DNA of 64,000 bases from Armatimonadota bacterium (GCA_018268375.1 JAFDWS010000008.1:62001-126000); one strand, 5' to 3'; numbered from the stretch's first letter, positions 16,667-25,485 are shown. The notes: generated by a model not told the origin, from the letters alone. Numbers and translations are program-made.

Positions 16667-16882
16667 ATGAAACAAGAATTGCCCAAGCCCGTTGCGATCG
16701 CGATCGTCATCGTGCTCGCGCTGGCGGTCGGAGGGTTTGTGTTCTTCAAGCTGAATCCTCCCCCTGCGCGCTCCGTCCAAGAATTGGGTGGCGGAGGCAG
16801 CGTTTCTCCTGGTCAAGGTGGCTTGACCCCGATCGGCCCCGATGGTAAGCCGGTCGAAGAGGGCGAGAAGAAAGGCGGTTAG
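16667..16882 (+). CDS. Small single-pass membrane protein in the LacI regulon
   Basis: The protein has 71 residues from the ATG at 16667; a TTG 12 nt earlier is also in frame. A short head (MKQELPKP) precedes one membrane helix (VAIAIVIVLALAVGGFVFF). The outside tail is rich in Pro and Gly. There is no enzymatic motif. Its promoter carries a LacI operator, so it is probably co-induced with the prepilin-like protein and transporter. A scaffold or assembly helper for the prepilin is a reasonable guess, nothing more. Its end overlaps the convergent GH94 gene by 4 bp. Confidence 0.65.
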   Translation: MKQELPKPVAIAIVIVLALAVGGFVFFKLNPPPARSVQELGGGGSVSPGQGGLTPIGPDGKPVEEGEKKGG

Positions 16883-19218
16883 GACTCGTTGCTGATTGCC
16901 CCGTTTCGGATCGTAACGACCTTTCCGCGGTAGGGCCGGTTCATGGAGAAGCTGGCGAGCCTTTCGGGAGCGGTTCCCCAGACTTCAAGGCCCTTCTTGC
17001 CAGAGCGCACTCCGAGGATCCAGCGCACCAACGTGCGTCGCATCCAAGCGGAAGACCCGGTGTACCACGTCCAGCCTGCGCGGCTCTCGAAAGGCGAGTC
17101 GGGGCCGTCGGTGTTGCCCGGCATCACATAGGGTTCGGCCGCATAGAGGTCGGCATTGGCCGCGGACCGGAGCGGCGGGCACATGCCCAACCACAAGTCG
17201 TACGCTGCATCGACCTCGCCCATCATGGCAAGGGCTTGCACCGCCCATGTCGCGGCGTGGCTGTAGACGCCCCCGTTTTCTCGCAGGCCCGGCGCATAGC
17301 GAGTTATGTATCCGATGTTCGGGTTAACGGTCTGATAGGCGGGTGCGAGGAGCAATGCGCCGTAGGGCTTGATGAGATGCTGGCGAGCGCTTGCCATGGC
17401 CCGAGCCGCACGCTCCGGACTGGCGATTCCAGAAATCACTGCCCACGTCTGGGGGTTGAGGAAGATCTCGCCTTCTCTACATTGCTTCGAGCCAAAGGGG
17501 CGTCCCTCGTCGTCCGTTCCCGCGATGTACCACTCGCCGTCCCAACATTGGTCTTCGACGGCTTGACGAAGGCTTTCAGCCTCGCTGAGGAACCGGCTGC
17601 TCAACGCCTCATCGCCGAGGGCATCCATGACGACGGCAAACCTCCTCAAAATGGAGAACAAGAACATGGCCAACCATGCCGATTCCCCTTTGCCATCCAG
17701 GCCAGCGTGACTGAGGCCGTCGTTCCAGTCTCCTGCACCGATCAAGGTGAGCCCTCGTGGAGATCGGGCGGCCAGCGCACGCTCGATTCCTCGCAAACAA
17801 TGGTCGAGCAATGTTCCTCGGGCCGAGCCTTGGCCGTCTGCCGCATAAGCAAGGTCTGTCTTCAGGGCGTCCAGATCGCCGGTTTCATCCAGGTACTCGA
17901 GCACTGCGAACGCAAGCCATAAGCAGGTGTCGCTGTGCCGGCTCTTTGCAAAGATGTTCGTCCCTGGATGCCACCAATGTTTGACGGAACCGTCCTCGTA
18001 CATTGCTTCCGCGTGAATCTTGATCTGACGAAGGGTCCTCTCAGGATCCGTGTCCAGATGCATCAGGCTGTCTTGAAGCTGGTCGCGATACCCGAAAGCC
18101 CCTCCTTGTTGGTAGTAGGCGCACCGGGCGGTCATTCGGCCGACCGTCGTCTGGTACGGCAGCCACAAGTTGGCAAAGACGTCGATCGCAGGCTCGCCAG
18201 TCTCGAGGCGTAAGCGGCCGTGCGATTCACGGTGATACGTCTTCGTCTCCTGGCACTGCTGGCGAAGCCCTTCGAGCGTCATCGCCTTCGCAACGCGTCC
18301 AGCGTTATCCTTGTCCTGATCGACACCGATAACGATGGCGAAGCTTCGAGTCTCACCTTCCGCAAGCGAGACTTTGAAACGAGCGGCCGCGATCGGATCG
18401 TCCCATCGGCCTGAGGTTTTCGGAGGGCAGTGCGTGACCATTCCGCGCGGCGACGAGACTTGCCCGAGGCGGCCCAGCCACTGAGACTTATCACTGAACC
18501 ATTCGACGCCCTCGACCCCTACAAGCCGGACGAACGCGAACGGGCCCGCATCGGTCGGTCGTTTGACGTGCTCCTCAAGGCTCGGCTGCTTCCAAGCCAG
18601 CACGGTGTCGCCGTCGACCTTCGTGCTCACGAACAGCCGGTGGAACTCGCGATGCCATTCCCCTTGGCTGCCCAAGTGCCATTCGAGGTACGTCCCGACA
18701 CGGATCGTTCTTGTGCGCTCGCTCCCGTTTGTCAGCGTCACGAGGTGTATTTCGTAGGATCCCTCCGCAGGAACAAAGATCGTTTGCTCGCTTGTGAGCT
18801 CATTGCAAGTCCTCTTGAAGGTTGTGAAGCCGAGGCCGTGCCGGACTTCCTCGCTGTCTGCCTCGCGCCGAGTGGGCATCAAAGTGGTCGACCAAATGTC
18901 ATTGGGCTCGTCTTCGTCAGCGAGATAGACGTAGCGCCCATACGCGTCCGAGACGAGGTCTTGCTCCCAGCGGTTCACCCGGAAAAGCTGGCAGTTCTCG
19001 AACCAAGAGAACCCTCCGCCCGCTTGACTCAGAACCAAGCCGTACGACTCGTTCGCCAGTACGTTGATCCAAGGGCGAGGCGTAAGTACGTCCGTGACGA
19101 CGTATTCGCCGGTCTCGCTGTCAAAGTAGCCGTACTGACTCGGGAAAAGGCCGAGCCCGTCCGATAGGTACGGGCTGACAACAGCGCTAGTCAGGGAAGT
19201 CTCAATCAATTCGGTCAA
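16879..19218 (-). CDS. GH94 glycoside phosphorylase
   Basis: The protein has 779 residues, similar to cellobiose and chitobiose phosphorylases and shorter than the roughly 1100-residue 1,2-beta-oligoglucan phosphorylases. The N-terminal beta-sandwich carries the YGYFDSETGEYVV start. The (alpha/alpha)6 barrel has GGAFGYRDQLQDS, WWHPGTN and GAGDWNDGLS, the last holding the catalytic Asp of the family. NENGGVYSH-type residues appear as RENGGVYSHAA. It has no signal peptide. The reaction is cytosolic phosphorolysis of a beta-linked disaccharide or oligosaccharide to sugar-1-phosphate. The start is TTG at 19218, because a stop precedes it and no ATG or GTG fits. An 11-bp-arm operator lies upstream. 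The linkage is not provable from sequence. Confidence 0.9.
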   Translation of the reverse strand: MTELIETSLTSAVVSPYLSDGLGLFPSQYGYFDSETGEYVVTDVLTPRPWINVLANESYGLVLSQAGGGFSWFENCQLFRVNRWEQDLVSDAYGRYVYLADEDEPNDIWSTTLMPTRREADSEEVRHGLGFTTFKRTCNELTSEQTIFVPAEGSYEIHLVTLTNGSERTRTIRVGTYLEWHLGSQGEWHREFHRLFVSTKVDGDTVLAWKQPSLEEHVKRPTDAGPFAFVRLVGVEGVEWFSDKSQWLGRLGQVSSPRGMVTHCPPKTSGRWDDPIAAARFKVSLAEGETRSFAIVIGVDQDKDNAGRVAKAMTLEGLRQQCQETKTYHRESHGRLRLETGEPAIDVFANLWLPYQTTVGRMTARCAYYQQGGAFGYRDQLQDSLMHLDTDPERTLRQIKIHAEAMYEDGSVKHWWHPGTNIFAKSRHSDTCLWLAFAVLEYLDETGDLDALKTDLAYAADGQGSARGTLLDHCLRGIERALAARSPRGLTLIGAGDWNDGLSHAGLDGKGESAWLAMFLFSILRRFAVVMDALGDEALSSRFLSEAESLRQAVEDQCWDGEWYIAGTDDEGRPFGSKQCREGEIFLNPQTWAVISGIASPERAARAMASARQHLIKPYGALLLAPAYQTVNPNIGYITRYAPGLRENGGVYSHAATWAVQALAMMGEVDAAYDLWLGMCPPLRSAANADLYAAEPYVMPGNTDGPDSPFESRAGWTWYTGSSAWMRRTLVRWILGVRSGKKGLEVWGTAPERLASFSMNRPYRGKVVTIRNGAISNES

Positions 19219-19261
19219 ATCCCATGGGCTTCTGGGAGGATGTTACCTCTCGGTTCAGACG

Positions 19262-19287
19262 AATTTGCTGAATGGTTTCAGCAAATT
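19262..19287. promoter_or_regulatory. Perfect LacI-type operator between GH94 and narK1
   Basis: AATTTGCTGAA (19262-19272) and TTCAGCAAATT (19277-19287) are exact inverted repeats of 11 bp around TGGT. On the minus strand the operator lies just upstream of the GH94 -10 (TAACAT, 19245-19240), covering the -35 region. It is the best copy of the four. Confidence 0.8.
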
Positions 19288-19336
19288 CATTGAATCAGCC
19301 AGAGGGACAAGGTCTTCTGGGGCAAACGGGCCGTCC

Positions 19337-19350
19337 ATGACGACCGTCAT
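19337..19350 (+). promoter_or_regulatory. Crp/Fnr-type site of narK1
   Basis: ATGAC-GACC-GTCAT is a perfect palindrome (6-bp arms if C and G outside are counted). Its centre, 19343.5, is 41.5 bp before the narK1 ATG. CACCGT occupies -12 to -7 relative to that A. This is class II activator geometry with a leaderless start. Confidence 0.7.
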
Positions 19351-19384
19351 GTCGGGCCCAAGAGGAACGGGCCACCGTGAGGCC

Positions 19385-20899
19385 ATGAGCGAGCGAGGAC
19401 TTGCAAACCGGACGCTGGTCATGAACACGCTAGCGTTCACAGTTTGCTTCGCCGTCTGGACCATGTACGGCGTACTGGTGACCTTCCTTGTCGACAATAA
19501 GGTCCTAGAAATCGACAAGGCCCAGATGGGTTGGCTGATCGGAGTCCCCGTGCTGACCGGATCCATCATGCGTTTGCCCGTTGGGCTCCTGACCGATCGC
19601 TATGGGGGAAAGTCCGTGTACCTCGGAGTCATGCTCTTCGCGGCGGCCTCAGTCTATTTGGTGAGTTTTGCCCACTCCTACTTGAGTTTTTTGCTCTTCG
19701 GACTGCTGTTCGGCATGAGTGGGGCTGCCTTCGCCGTCGGGATCGCCTTCTCTTCAATGTATTTCCCGAAGCACAAGCAAGGGTTCGCCCTCGGCGTCTT
19801 TGGCGTCGGCAATGCCGGAGCCGCCGCAACCACGCTGGGTGCTCCCGTCGTGCTGGATCGGCTGACCAGCGGAGGATCCAACCTTGAAGGCTGGCGAACA
19901 CTCCCTCAAATCTATGCCATCGCCTTGGTCGCTATGGCTGTGCTCTTCGCTCTCACGACCCGAAACCGTAAGGTCGAGGGGGCAGCCCAACGGACGGTCG
20001 GCGAAATGTTGCGACCTCTGAGCGACCTGCGCGTCTGGCGCTTCGGACTCTACTACTTCCTCGTCTTCGGAGCGTTCGTGGCCCTGTCTCAATGGCTCGT
20101 GCCGTACTACCTGAACGTATATGCCGTGAACCTGGCCACTGCGGGCCTGCTGGCCTCGATATTCTCGCTGCCGTCTGGCGTCGTCAGGGCCCTGGGTGGA
20201 TGGGTGAGCGATGCGACCGGGGCAAGGACTTCGATGTATTGGGTGCTTGCGGCTTGCGCTGTGCTCTTCCTGATGTTGGTCGCGCCGCGAATGGACATCC
20301 GTTCGCCCGGCGAAGGTGTCATGGCCGAGCGAAAAGGGGTGGTCACCCTGGTGACACCGCAGCAAGTCGTGGTCGGCGAGAAGACCTACAAGCTCAAGTC
20401 GGAGCCGAGTTCGCAAGTCTTCCCGGACGACAAGACGCTTGTCTGGCCAACGTTCCAATCCTGGCAGGAGCCCGTCGTCAAAGTGGGCCAGGAACTGAAG
20501 AAGAAGGAACTTGTCGCTCAAGGTGTCACCCACGTTTACTTCCAAGCCAACGTGTGGGTGTTCACAGGACTCGTGTTCTTGGCAGGCCTCGCCATGGGAA
20601 TCGGCAAGGCTGCCGTCTACAAGCACATCCCCGAGTACTACCCCAACGATGTTGGCGTCGTCGGTGGCGTGGTCGGCGTCATAGGAGGACTGGGCGGCTT
20701 CGTTTGCCCGATCCTTTTCGGCGAGTTGCTCAAACGGACGGGCCTCTGGACCTCCTGCTGGCTCTTCTTGGCCGTCGTGAGCGTGGTTTGCCTCGTTTGG
20801 ATGCACATCGTGATCCTGCGCATGGCTAGGGAGCAGGACATCGAACGCCTCCAGATTCGCGGTGTCGAGCCAGTACTTGCCAGTCCCGAACCCGTATGA
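19385..20899 (+). CDS. narK1: NarK-type nitrate/nitrite transporter, first of two, with an inserted soluble loop
   Basis: The protein has 504 residues from the ATG at 19385; the upstream in-frame TTG lies inside an operator and is not credible. It is a major facilitator with the NNP-family blocks LPVGLLTDRYGGKSVYLGVML and GVFGVGNAGAAATTLGAP. It belongs to the inner membrane and probably imports nitrate with protons, as NarK1-type proteins do. Residues about 305-380 form a roughly 75-residue hydrophilic insertion with beta-strand character (VTLVTPQQVVVGEKTYKL) between two helices, not part of the basic fold. Its promoter has a perfect Crp/Fnr-type site at -41.5. narK2 follows after 58 bp. Confidence 0.92.
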   Translation: MSERGLANRTLVMNTLAFTVCFAVWTMYGVLVTFLVDNKVLEIDKAQMGWLIGVPVLTGSIMRLPVGLLTDRYGGKSVYLGVMLFAAASVYLVSFAHSYLSFLLFGLLFGMSGAAFAVGIAFSSMYFPKHKQGFALGVFGVGNAGAAATTLGAPVVLDRLTSGGSNLEGWRTLPQIYAIALVAMAVLFALTTRNRKVEGAAQRTVGEMLRPLSDLRVWRFGLYYFLVFGAFVALSQWLVPYYLNVYAVNLATAGLLASIFSLPSGVVRALGGWVSDATGARTSMYWVLAACAVLFLMLVAPRMDIRSPGEGVMAERKGVVTLVTPQQVVVGEKTYKLKSEPSSQVFPDDKTLVWPTFQSWQEPVVKVGQELKKKELVAQGVTHVYFQANVWVFTGLVFLAGLAMGIGKAAVYKHIPEYYPNDVGVVGGVVGVIGGLGGFVCPILFGELLKRTGLWTSCWLFLAVVSVVCLVWMHIVILRMAREQDIERLQIRGVEPVLASPEPV

Positions 20900-20909
20900 C
20901 GAAAATCAT
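20896..20909 (+). promoter_or_regulatory. Crp/Fnr-type site of narK2
   Basis: ATGAC-GAAA-ATCAT, with one mismatched pair, overlaps the narK1 stop. From its centre (20902.5), +41.5 gives a start at 20944, and CAATCT then occupies -12 to -7. narK2 translation starts 14 nt later behind GGCGAGG. Confidence 0.6.
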
Positions 20910-20957
20910 GGCGGGACCCTAGATCTCTATCCAATCTCAAAGGCGAGGTCTAACGAA

Positions 20958-22295
20958 ATGTCCGCAACTCAAACACTTGCCGAGGGCACGGCCGTCCCCC
21001 AAGGGACACCTGAAGATGCCGCTTACTGGGAGGGAAAAGGCAAGACCGTTGCGTGGAAGACCCTTTGGGTCACTACGTTCGCACTATTCCTGAGCTTCAG
21101 CACCTGGTTCATGGTGAGCGCGATCGTGGTCAAGCTCGCCGGGATCGGCTTCAAGTTCGACAAGCAGCAGCTCTTTTGGCTGACTGCGATGCCGGGCCTG
21201 GCCGCTGGCACCCTCCGGATCGTCCACACCTTCCTTATTCCTGTCTTCGGTACACGCAAGACGATCGCCGTCTCCACCTTGCTCTTGGCGCTTCCGTGTA
21301 TGGGCTGGTACATGGCCGTCCAAAACCCAAACACCTCCTATTCGACGTTCATGGCCCTGGCCTTTCTGGCCGGCCTCGGTGGAGGAAACTTCAGTTCGTT
21401 CATGCCGAGCACGTCGCTGTTCTTCCCCAAACGGTCGCAAGGCACGGCTTTGGGCATCCAGGCTGGCATCGGAAATTTCGGAGTCAGCGTGGCCCAGTTC
21501 CTCATTCCCGCGGTGATCGGTGTCCTCTGGCTCGGTACCGGTCAATCGCTCAATGAAAAGGGAAAGCCCACAAAGGAGATCTTCCTCCAGAACGCCGCAT
21601 TGGTCTGGTTACCGTTCGTCTTGCTCGCGGCCATCATCGCCTGGTTTGCCTTGCGCGATGTGCCCGTGAAGGCCAACTTCAGGGAACAACTCGACATCTT
21701 CAAGGAGAAGCACACCTGGTTCATGACATTGCTTTACATCATGACCTTCGGTTCCTTCAGCGGTTATTCGGCGGCATTCCCCTTATTGATCAAGGAGACC
21801 TACGGCAAGTTCCCTGGCGGTCCCGACCCGCTGAAATTCGCCTTTCTGGGACCGCTCGTCGGCGCCCTCGTCAGAGTCGCGTTCGGCCCGGTCAGCGATA
21901 AACTGGGCGGCGCCAAAGTGACGCTGTTCAGCGGTCTCGGGCTGCTGGCCTGCGCGCTTGGGGTCACCAACTTCACCCATCCGAGCGGTGTGGAGCAATG
22001 GAACGGGTTCCTCTGGATGATGCTCGGCCTCTTCTTCTTCAGCGGAGTCGGCAACGCTTCGACGTTCAAGCAAATGCCGATGATCTTCCCGCCTCGGCAG
22101 GCCGGCGGCGTTATCGGCTGGACCTCAGCCATTGCGGCGTACGGTCCGTTCATCTTTAGCGTGGCCTTCGGAGCGATCATTGCGAGCACTGGGGCACCGA
22201 CTGCCTTCTTCTATGGCGCGGCGACTTTTTACGCCCTCTGTGTGGTCCTCAACTGGTGGTTCTACACCAGGCGGGGCTGTGAGAAGCCCTGCTAA
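20958..22295 (+). CDS. narK2: NarK-type nitrate/nitrite transporter, second copy
   Basis: The protein has 445 residues from the ATG at 20958, which follows GGCGAGG and is chosen over an upstream in-frame start inside narK1. It has the NNP-family blocks AGLGGGNFSSFMPSTSLFFPK and GIQAGIGNFGVSVAQFLIP, whose Gly-rich nitrate signature is complete. It has twelve membrane helices. In two-gene or fused NarK1-NarK2 systems the second is usually the nitrate/nitrite antiporter that exports the nitrite made by a cytosolic reductase, which fits the NarG-like enzyme encoded at 27888. A terminator follows. Regulation is by its own Crp/Fnr-type site, and read-through from narK1 is also possible. Confidence 0.94.
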   Translation: MSATQTLAEGTAVPQGTPEDAAYWEGKGKTVAWKTLWVTTFALFLSFSTWFMVSAIVVKLAGIGFKFDKQQLFWLTAMPGLAAGTLRIVHTFLIPVFGTRKTIAVSTLLLALPCMGWYMAVQNPNTSYSTFMALAFLAGLGGGNFSSFMPSTSLFFPKRSQGTALGIQAGIGNFGVSVAQFLIPAVIGVLWLGTGQSLNEKGKPTKEIFLQNAALVWLPFVLLAAIIAWFALRDVPVKANFREQLDIFKEKHTWFMTLLYIMTFGSFSGYSAAFPLLIKETYGKFPGGPDPLKFAFLGPLVGALVRVAFGPVSDKLGGAKVTLFSGLGLLACALGVTNFTHPSGVEQWNGFLWMMLGLFFFSGVGNASTFKQMPMIFPPRQAGGVIGWTSAIAAYGPFIFSVAFGAIIASTGAPTAFFYGAATFYALCVVLNWWFYTRRGCEKPC

Positions 22296-22341
22296 CGGGC
22301 GACGACTTCGAGAGAGCCTCGAAAGCAGGCCTTTGAAAACC

Positions 22342-22375
22342 GGGCGGGGCCGATTGAGCCCCGCCCTTCTCTGTT
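22342..22375 (+). terminator. Terminator between narK2 and the decarboxylase gene
   Basis: GGGCGGGGC (22342-22350) pairs with GCCCCGCCC (22358-22366) and is followed by TTCTCTGTT. It lies between convergent genes and may serve both. Confidence 0.75.
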
Positions 22376-24257
22376 ATGCTTTTCCCGCCGAGAGCCTCTC
22401 CGCTTCACAAAACAGCGCTTCGACATACTCGACCAAGTAGTGGCGCCCACGATCTTTGGCCTGCGAGTACCAGGGGTTCATCAGGACGCTCCGTAGCAGG
22501 AGCACGCCCGACTCGCGGTATTCCTCTTTGGACACGCCCAACCGCTCAAGGAACCCGGCGACGGCTTCTTCTCGATATTGGCTCGGGCGCAATGTGGTGC
22601 GGCTGACAAAGAACTCCTGGCCATAAACCCGACTGTCCTCATCCATCGTGAACCGCTCGAACACGTGCTGGTTGAGTCGGTTGATGCCCTCCAGCCCTTC
22701 AGAGCCCGAAGGGCGAAAGGCAAAGCACACAATGTTTGAACCGGGCGGCGTCAGCGTGACAGCGCGCACACCGGCATCGGGGTGCCAGGTCGGCCACAGT
22801 TCAAGAAGGGCGTGCAATTCGCAAGCATTGCGGACTGTTTCCCGGACGAGGGCGCCGTGGCCCGTGACGTCGAGCGGGATTAATGAGTGGCTGAGCCACA
22901 CGGAGGCCGCTGCCGCGCCGGGTTTGCTGCCCTCCAGAATGTAAAGCCCGATCCCCTCGCTCTTTCGCTCTGCTTTAGGCTCTTCCATGGCCTCGCCAAT
23001 ATAGGGCGCGTATTGGCGCAGTAACGGCTTCACAAGATCGGTCTTGAAGCACACTGCACCTGCCGGGTAAGGGATGTATCCCAGCTTGTGGGGATCGATC
23101 GCCACGCTGTCTACCTCACCCATCCGCTCAAGTGCGTTGCAGGCGTGCCCCACCGGTAGGTCGAGAGGAATGTCCACTTGGTGCCCGTCGATCACGACTG
23201 TCGAGACCGGATCTCCGAGACCGATCCGGCCCGGCCGTGTCATTGTCCGCAGGTAGGCGCCGTAAGCACCATCGACGTGTATCCAGAAGCCCGGCTTGCC
23301 CTCGCTTGTCCTGCGTGTTCGCAAGTCCAGGATCTTGTCAACGGGATCGACCGCTCCTTCCTCTGTCGTTCCCACGACCGCCACGACCGCGATGACAAGA
23401 GCTCCCTCGGCATCGAGCTTTTTGAGCTCCTGGTCTAAGGCGTCGATGTCCATTCGAAACGTCGAGTCCACCGGCACACGGACTAAACCGCGGCGTCCGA
23501 TGCCGAGCACGTCACAGGCCTTCTCAAAGCAGTAGTGATGGCTCTCTGGCACCAACAGGACCGGCCTCCGGCCCGTCTTTGCCGTGACATGGGCGATGCC
23601 GCGCTCAACCACGCAATGCTCGCACCCAAGATAGGCGGCGAGGATGTCGTCAAGAGACCAACCGTTGGCTTGTGCCTTGTCGAAGAGACCGGTAAATTCC
23701 TCGAGGGGTGGAACCCATGATCCGTGGTGGGCTGGCGGCAGATCAAGCGCATTCCGCATTTCCGCGACGACCTCGGGCAGATAGGCCACAGTCCGGGCGA
23801 GCCATAAGGCCTCAAGATTCGCGATCGTGCCCCCACTGGTGAGGTGGCCCCAGGAGTCCGCATCGAACCCGATCATGTCGCAGAGCATGCGGCACGCCTC
23901 CGTCTCCAGCCTGACTGTCACGGGGGCCGCCTCGCGGGACACGTTGTTCGGGTTGTACAGCATCGCGGCAAAGTAGCCGGCGATACTGGGCAAGGTCTGC
24001 TCAGCGATCATGTGTGCCGCGTACCGCGGACTATGGAACGGAAAGTCCGCCTTGAGGCGGCCGAGCAGTTCGGCCAGCCTGTCCTCGAAGGCGTCTCGAA
24101 AGGGCTCGCCTTCGCGCCGAGCATGGGAGTCCAGTACGAACCCGTCTTCCGGAAAGTAGTTTCGCCGCCAAGAGTAATAGTCGAGGGCGATACGGCCAAG
24201 CAGCCCTTCGAACCATTCTGCGTTTTCTCCTTTCGGACCCGCGAACCAAGAGGTCAT
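22374..24257 (-). CDS. Group II PLP-dependent amino acid decarboxylase
   Basis: The protein has 627 residues. The PLP-binding lysine is in SVAIDPHKLGYIPYPAGAV. Other family blocks are HLTSGGTIANLEALWLAR, VPESHHYCFEKACDVLGI and FWIHVDGAYGAYLRTM, the last with the Asp that holds the pyridine nitrogen. The fold is that of glutamate, tyrosine and aromatic amino acid decarboxylases. The long form (over 600 residues) resembles archaeal and bacterial tyrosine/glutamate decarboxylases. The substrate cannot be fixed. It lies 40 bp after the cytochrome b gene on the same strand but has its own -10-like CACAAT close to the ATG, so co-transcription with the respiratory operon is uncertain. Confidence 0.88.
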   Translation of the reverse strand: MTSWFAGPKGENAEWFEGLLGRIALDYYSWRRNYFPEDGFVLDSHARREGEPFRDAFEDRLAELLGRLKADFPFHSPRYAAHMIAEQTLPSIAGYFAAMLYNPNNVSREAAPVTVRLETEACRMLCDMIGFDADSWGHLTSGGTIANLEALWLARTVAYLPEVVAEMRNALDLPPAHHGSWVPPLEEFTGLFDKAQANGWSLDDILAAYLGCEHCVVERGIAHVTAKTGRRPVLLVPESHHYCFEKACDVLGIGRRGLVRVPVDSTFRMDIDALDQELKKLDAEGALVIAVVAVVGTTEEGAVDPVDKILDLRTRRTSEGKPGFWIHVDGAYGAYLRTMTRPGRIGLGDPVSTVVIDGHQVDIPLDLPVGHACNALERMGEVDSVAIDPHKLGYIPYPAGAVCFKTDLVKPLLRQYAPYIGEAMEEPKAERKSEGIGLYILEGSKPGAAAASVWLSHSLIPLDVTGHGALVRETVRNACELHALLELWPTWHPDAGVRAVTLTPPGSNIVCFAFRPSGSEGLEGINRLNQHVFERFTMDEDSRVYGQEFFVSRTTLRPSQYREEAVAGFLERLGVSKEEYRESGVLLLRSVLMNPWYSQAKDRGRHYLVEYVEALFCEAERLSAGKA

Positions 24258-24297
24258 GGTGAATTGTGGATCGAATGGTGCTCGAACGCTACGACCA

Positions 24298-25485
24298 TCA
24301 CTCCCTTGCTATCGTCGGAGGAGCGGATGACGTTGTCGCGGACGCGTGATGGCCGTGTGGCGGGGGTGTCTCGAGAATGCCCTTCAGAGTCATCACTCCG
24401 ATCATCAAGATAACAGCCATTCCGGAAACCATGATCCACTGGCGGTAGGCAGGGTGACGGGACTTAGCCCGGTCGAGCCAAGGCACCAAAATCATGCCGA
24501 CCGTCACCAAGCCGGGAACGACCGCGGTCGCAATGATCTCCCATCCAGCCGGCATGATCTTGAGCAATTCGTACATGCCGAGGAAGTACCACTCGGGCCG
24601 CGGGGCAAAGTCAGTTCCGGTTGGATCCGCGATCGCCTCGAGTGACGGCGGCATACCGAGCGACATCCAGGCGAGGATCCCGACGCCGAGGAGAACAACG
24701 ATCGCGTCCTTGAAGAGCTGGTTAGGATAGAACTTGACCGGCGGGCCCTTCTGAGCCACGACCGGACCCGCGATGTGGTGCCGCCTGACAAGGTACAGGT
24801 GAAGCCCTGTGAACGCCACCAATGCGGCCGGCAGCACCATGATGTGAATCGCGTAGAAGCGGGTGAGAGTCAGGGCCCCCACCTCCTCGCCACCGCGGAT
24901 CAAGACCATCAGGGGATGACCAATGAGCGGCAAGGTCGCGGCGATCCGCGTACCGACCGTCGTCGCCCAATAAGCCTTCTGGTCCCACGGCAGCAAGTAG
25001 CCGGTGAACGAGAAGCCCAGGATCACGTTAAAAATGAGCACGCCGACGAGCCAGGTGAGCTCACGCGGCTTCTTGTACGAACCCCAGAAGAAGACCCGGA
25101 GAACGTGGGCCACCGTGATGCAGACGATCAACGTCGATCCCCATACATGCAGGCCTCTCACGAAAAGACCAACTGGATGGCCCTCGTTGATGTGCTTGAC
25201 GCTCAAATAAGCGCTCTCTGTGCCGGGAGAGTAGAACATGGCCAGCGCCAATCCGGTGACGAACTGGAAGGCGAGCAGGGTCATGAGAAGGTTCCCAAGC
25301 GTCTGCCACCAACCCACCCCGGCTGGCATCGGCTCGTCCAGGTTCTTTCGGACGAAACCCCACCAACCCAGCCGCAGGTCGGTCCAGTCGCGCAAGCTCG
25401 GTCGGTCCGCTACGAGGCGTTCGACGTCGGTTCTCTCGTGCTTGCCGACCACAGGCTCTTCAGGGGACAGGACTTCACGCGGCAC
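24298..25485 (-). CDS. Cytochrome b of a quinol:cytochrome c oxidoreductase (b6-subunit IV fused type)
   Basis: The protein has 395 residues from the GTG at 25485, chosen because AGGAGG lies 7 nt upstream, inside the end of the Rieske gene. The N-terminal four helices carry the haem histidines (GLHVWGSTLIVCITVAHVLR and FYAIHIMVLPAALVAFTGLH). The C-terminal part has the quinol-site motif PEWYFLGMYELLK. The protein therefore spans cytochrome b6 plus subunit IV. It oxidises menaquinol in the inner membrane with the Rieske protein encoded just upstream. No cytochrome c1 gene is present, but the operon has a c-type haem domain fused to a NarI-like protein that could fill this place. Confidence 0.94.
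   Translation of the reverse strand: MPREVLSPEEPVVGKHERTDVERLVADRPSLRDWTDLRLGWWGFVRKNLDEPMPAGVGWWQTLGNLLMTLLAFQFVTGLALAMFYSPGTESAYLSVKHINEGHPVGLFVRGLHVWGSTLIVCITVAHVLRVFFWGSYKKPRELTWLVGVLIFNVILGFSFTGYLLPWDQKAYWATTVGTRIAATLPLIGHPLMVLIRGGEEVGALTLTRFYAIHIMVLPAALVAFTGLHLYLVRRHHIAGPVVAQKGPPVKFYPNQLFKDAIVVLLGVGILAWMSLGMPPSLEAIADPTGTDFAPRPEWYFLGMYELLKIMPAGWEIIATAVVPGLVTVGMILVPWLDRAKSRHPAYRQWIMVSGMAVILMIGVMTLKGILETPPPHGHHASATTSSAPPTIARE

Noticed and set aside
19265..19384. Longer N-terminus for narK1 from the in-frame TTG at 19265
   Set aside because: That start lies inside the perfect LacI operator and the added residues are not family-like. The ATG at 19385 agrees with the Crp/Fnr site geometry.
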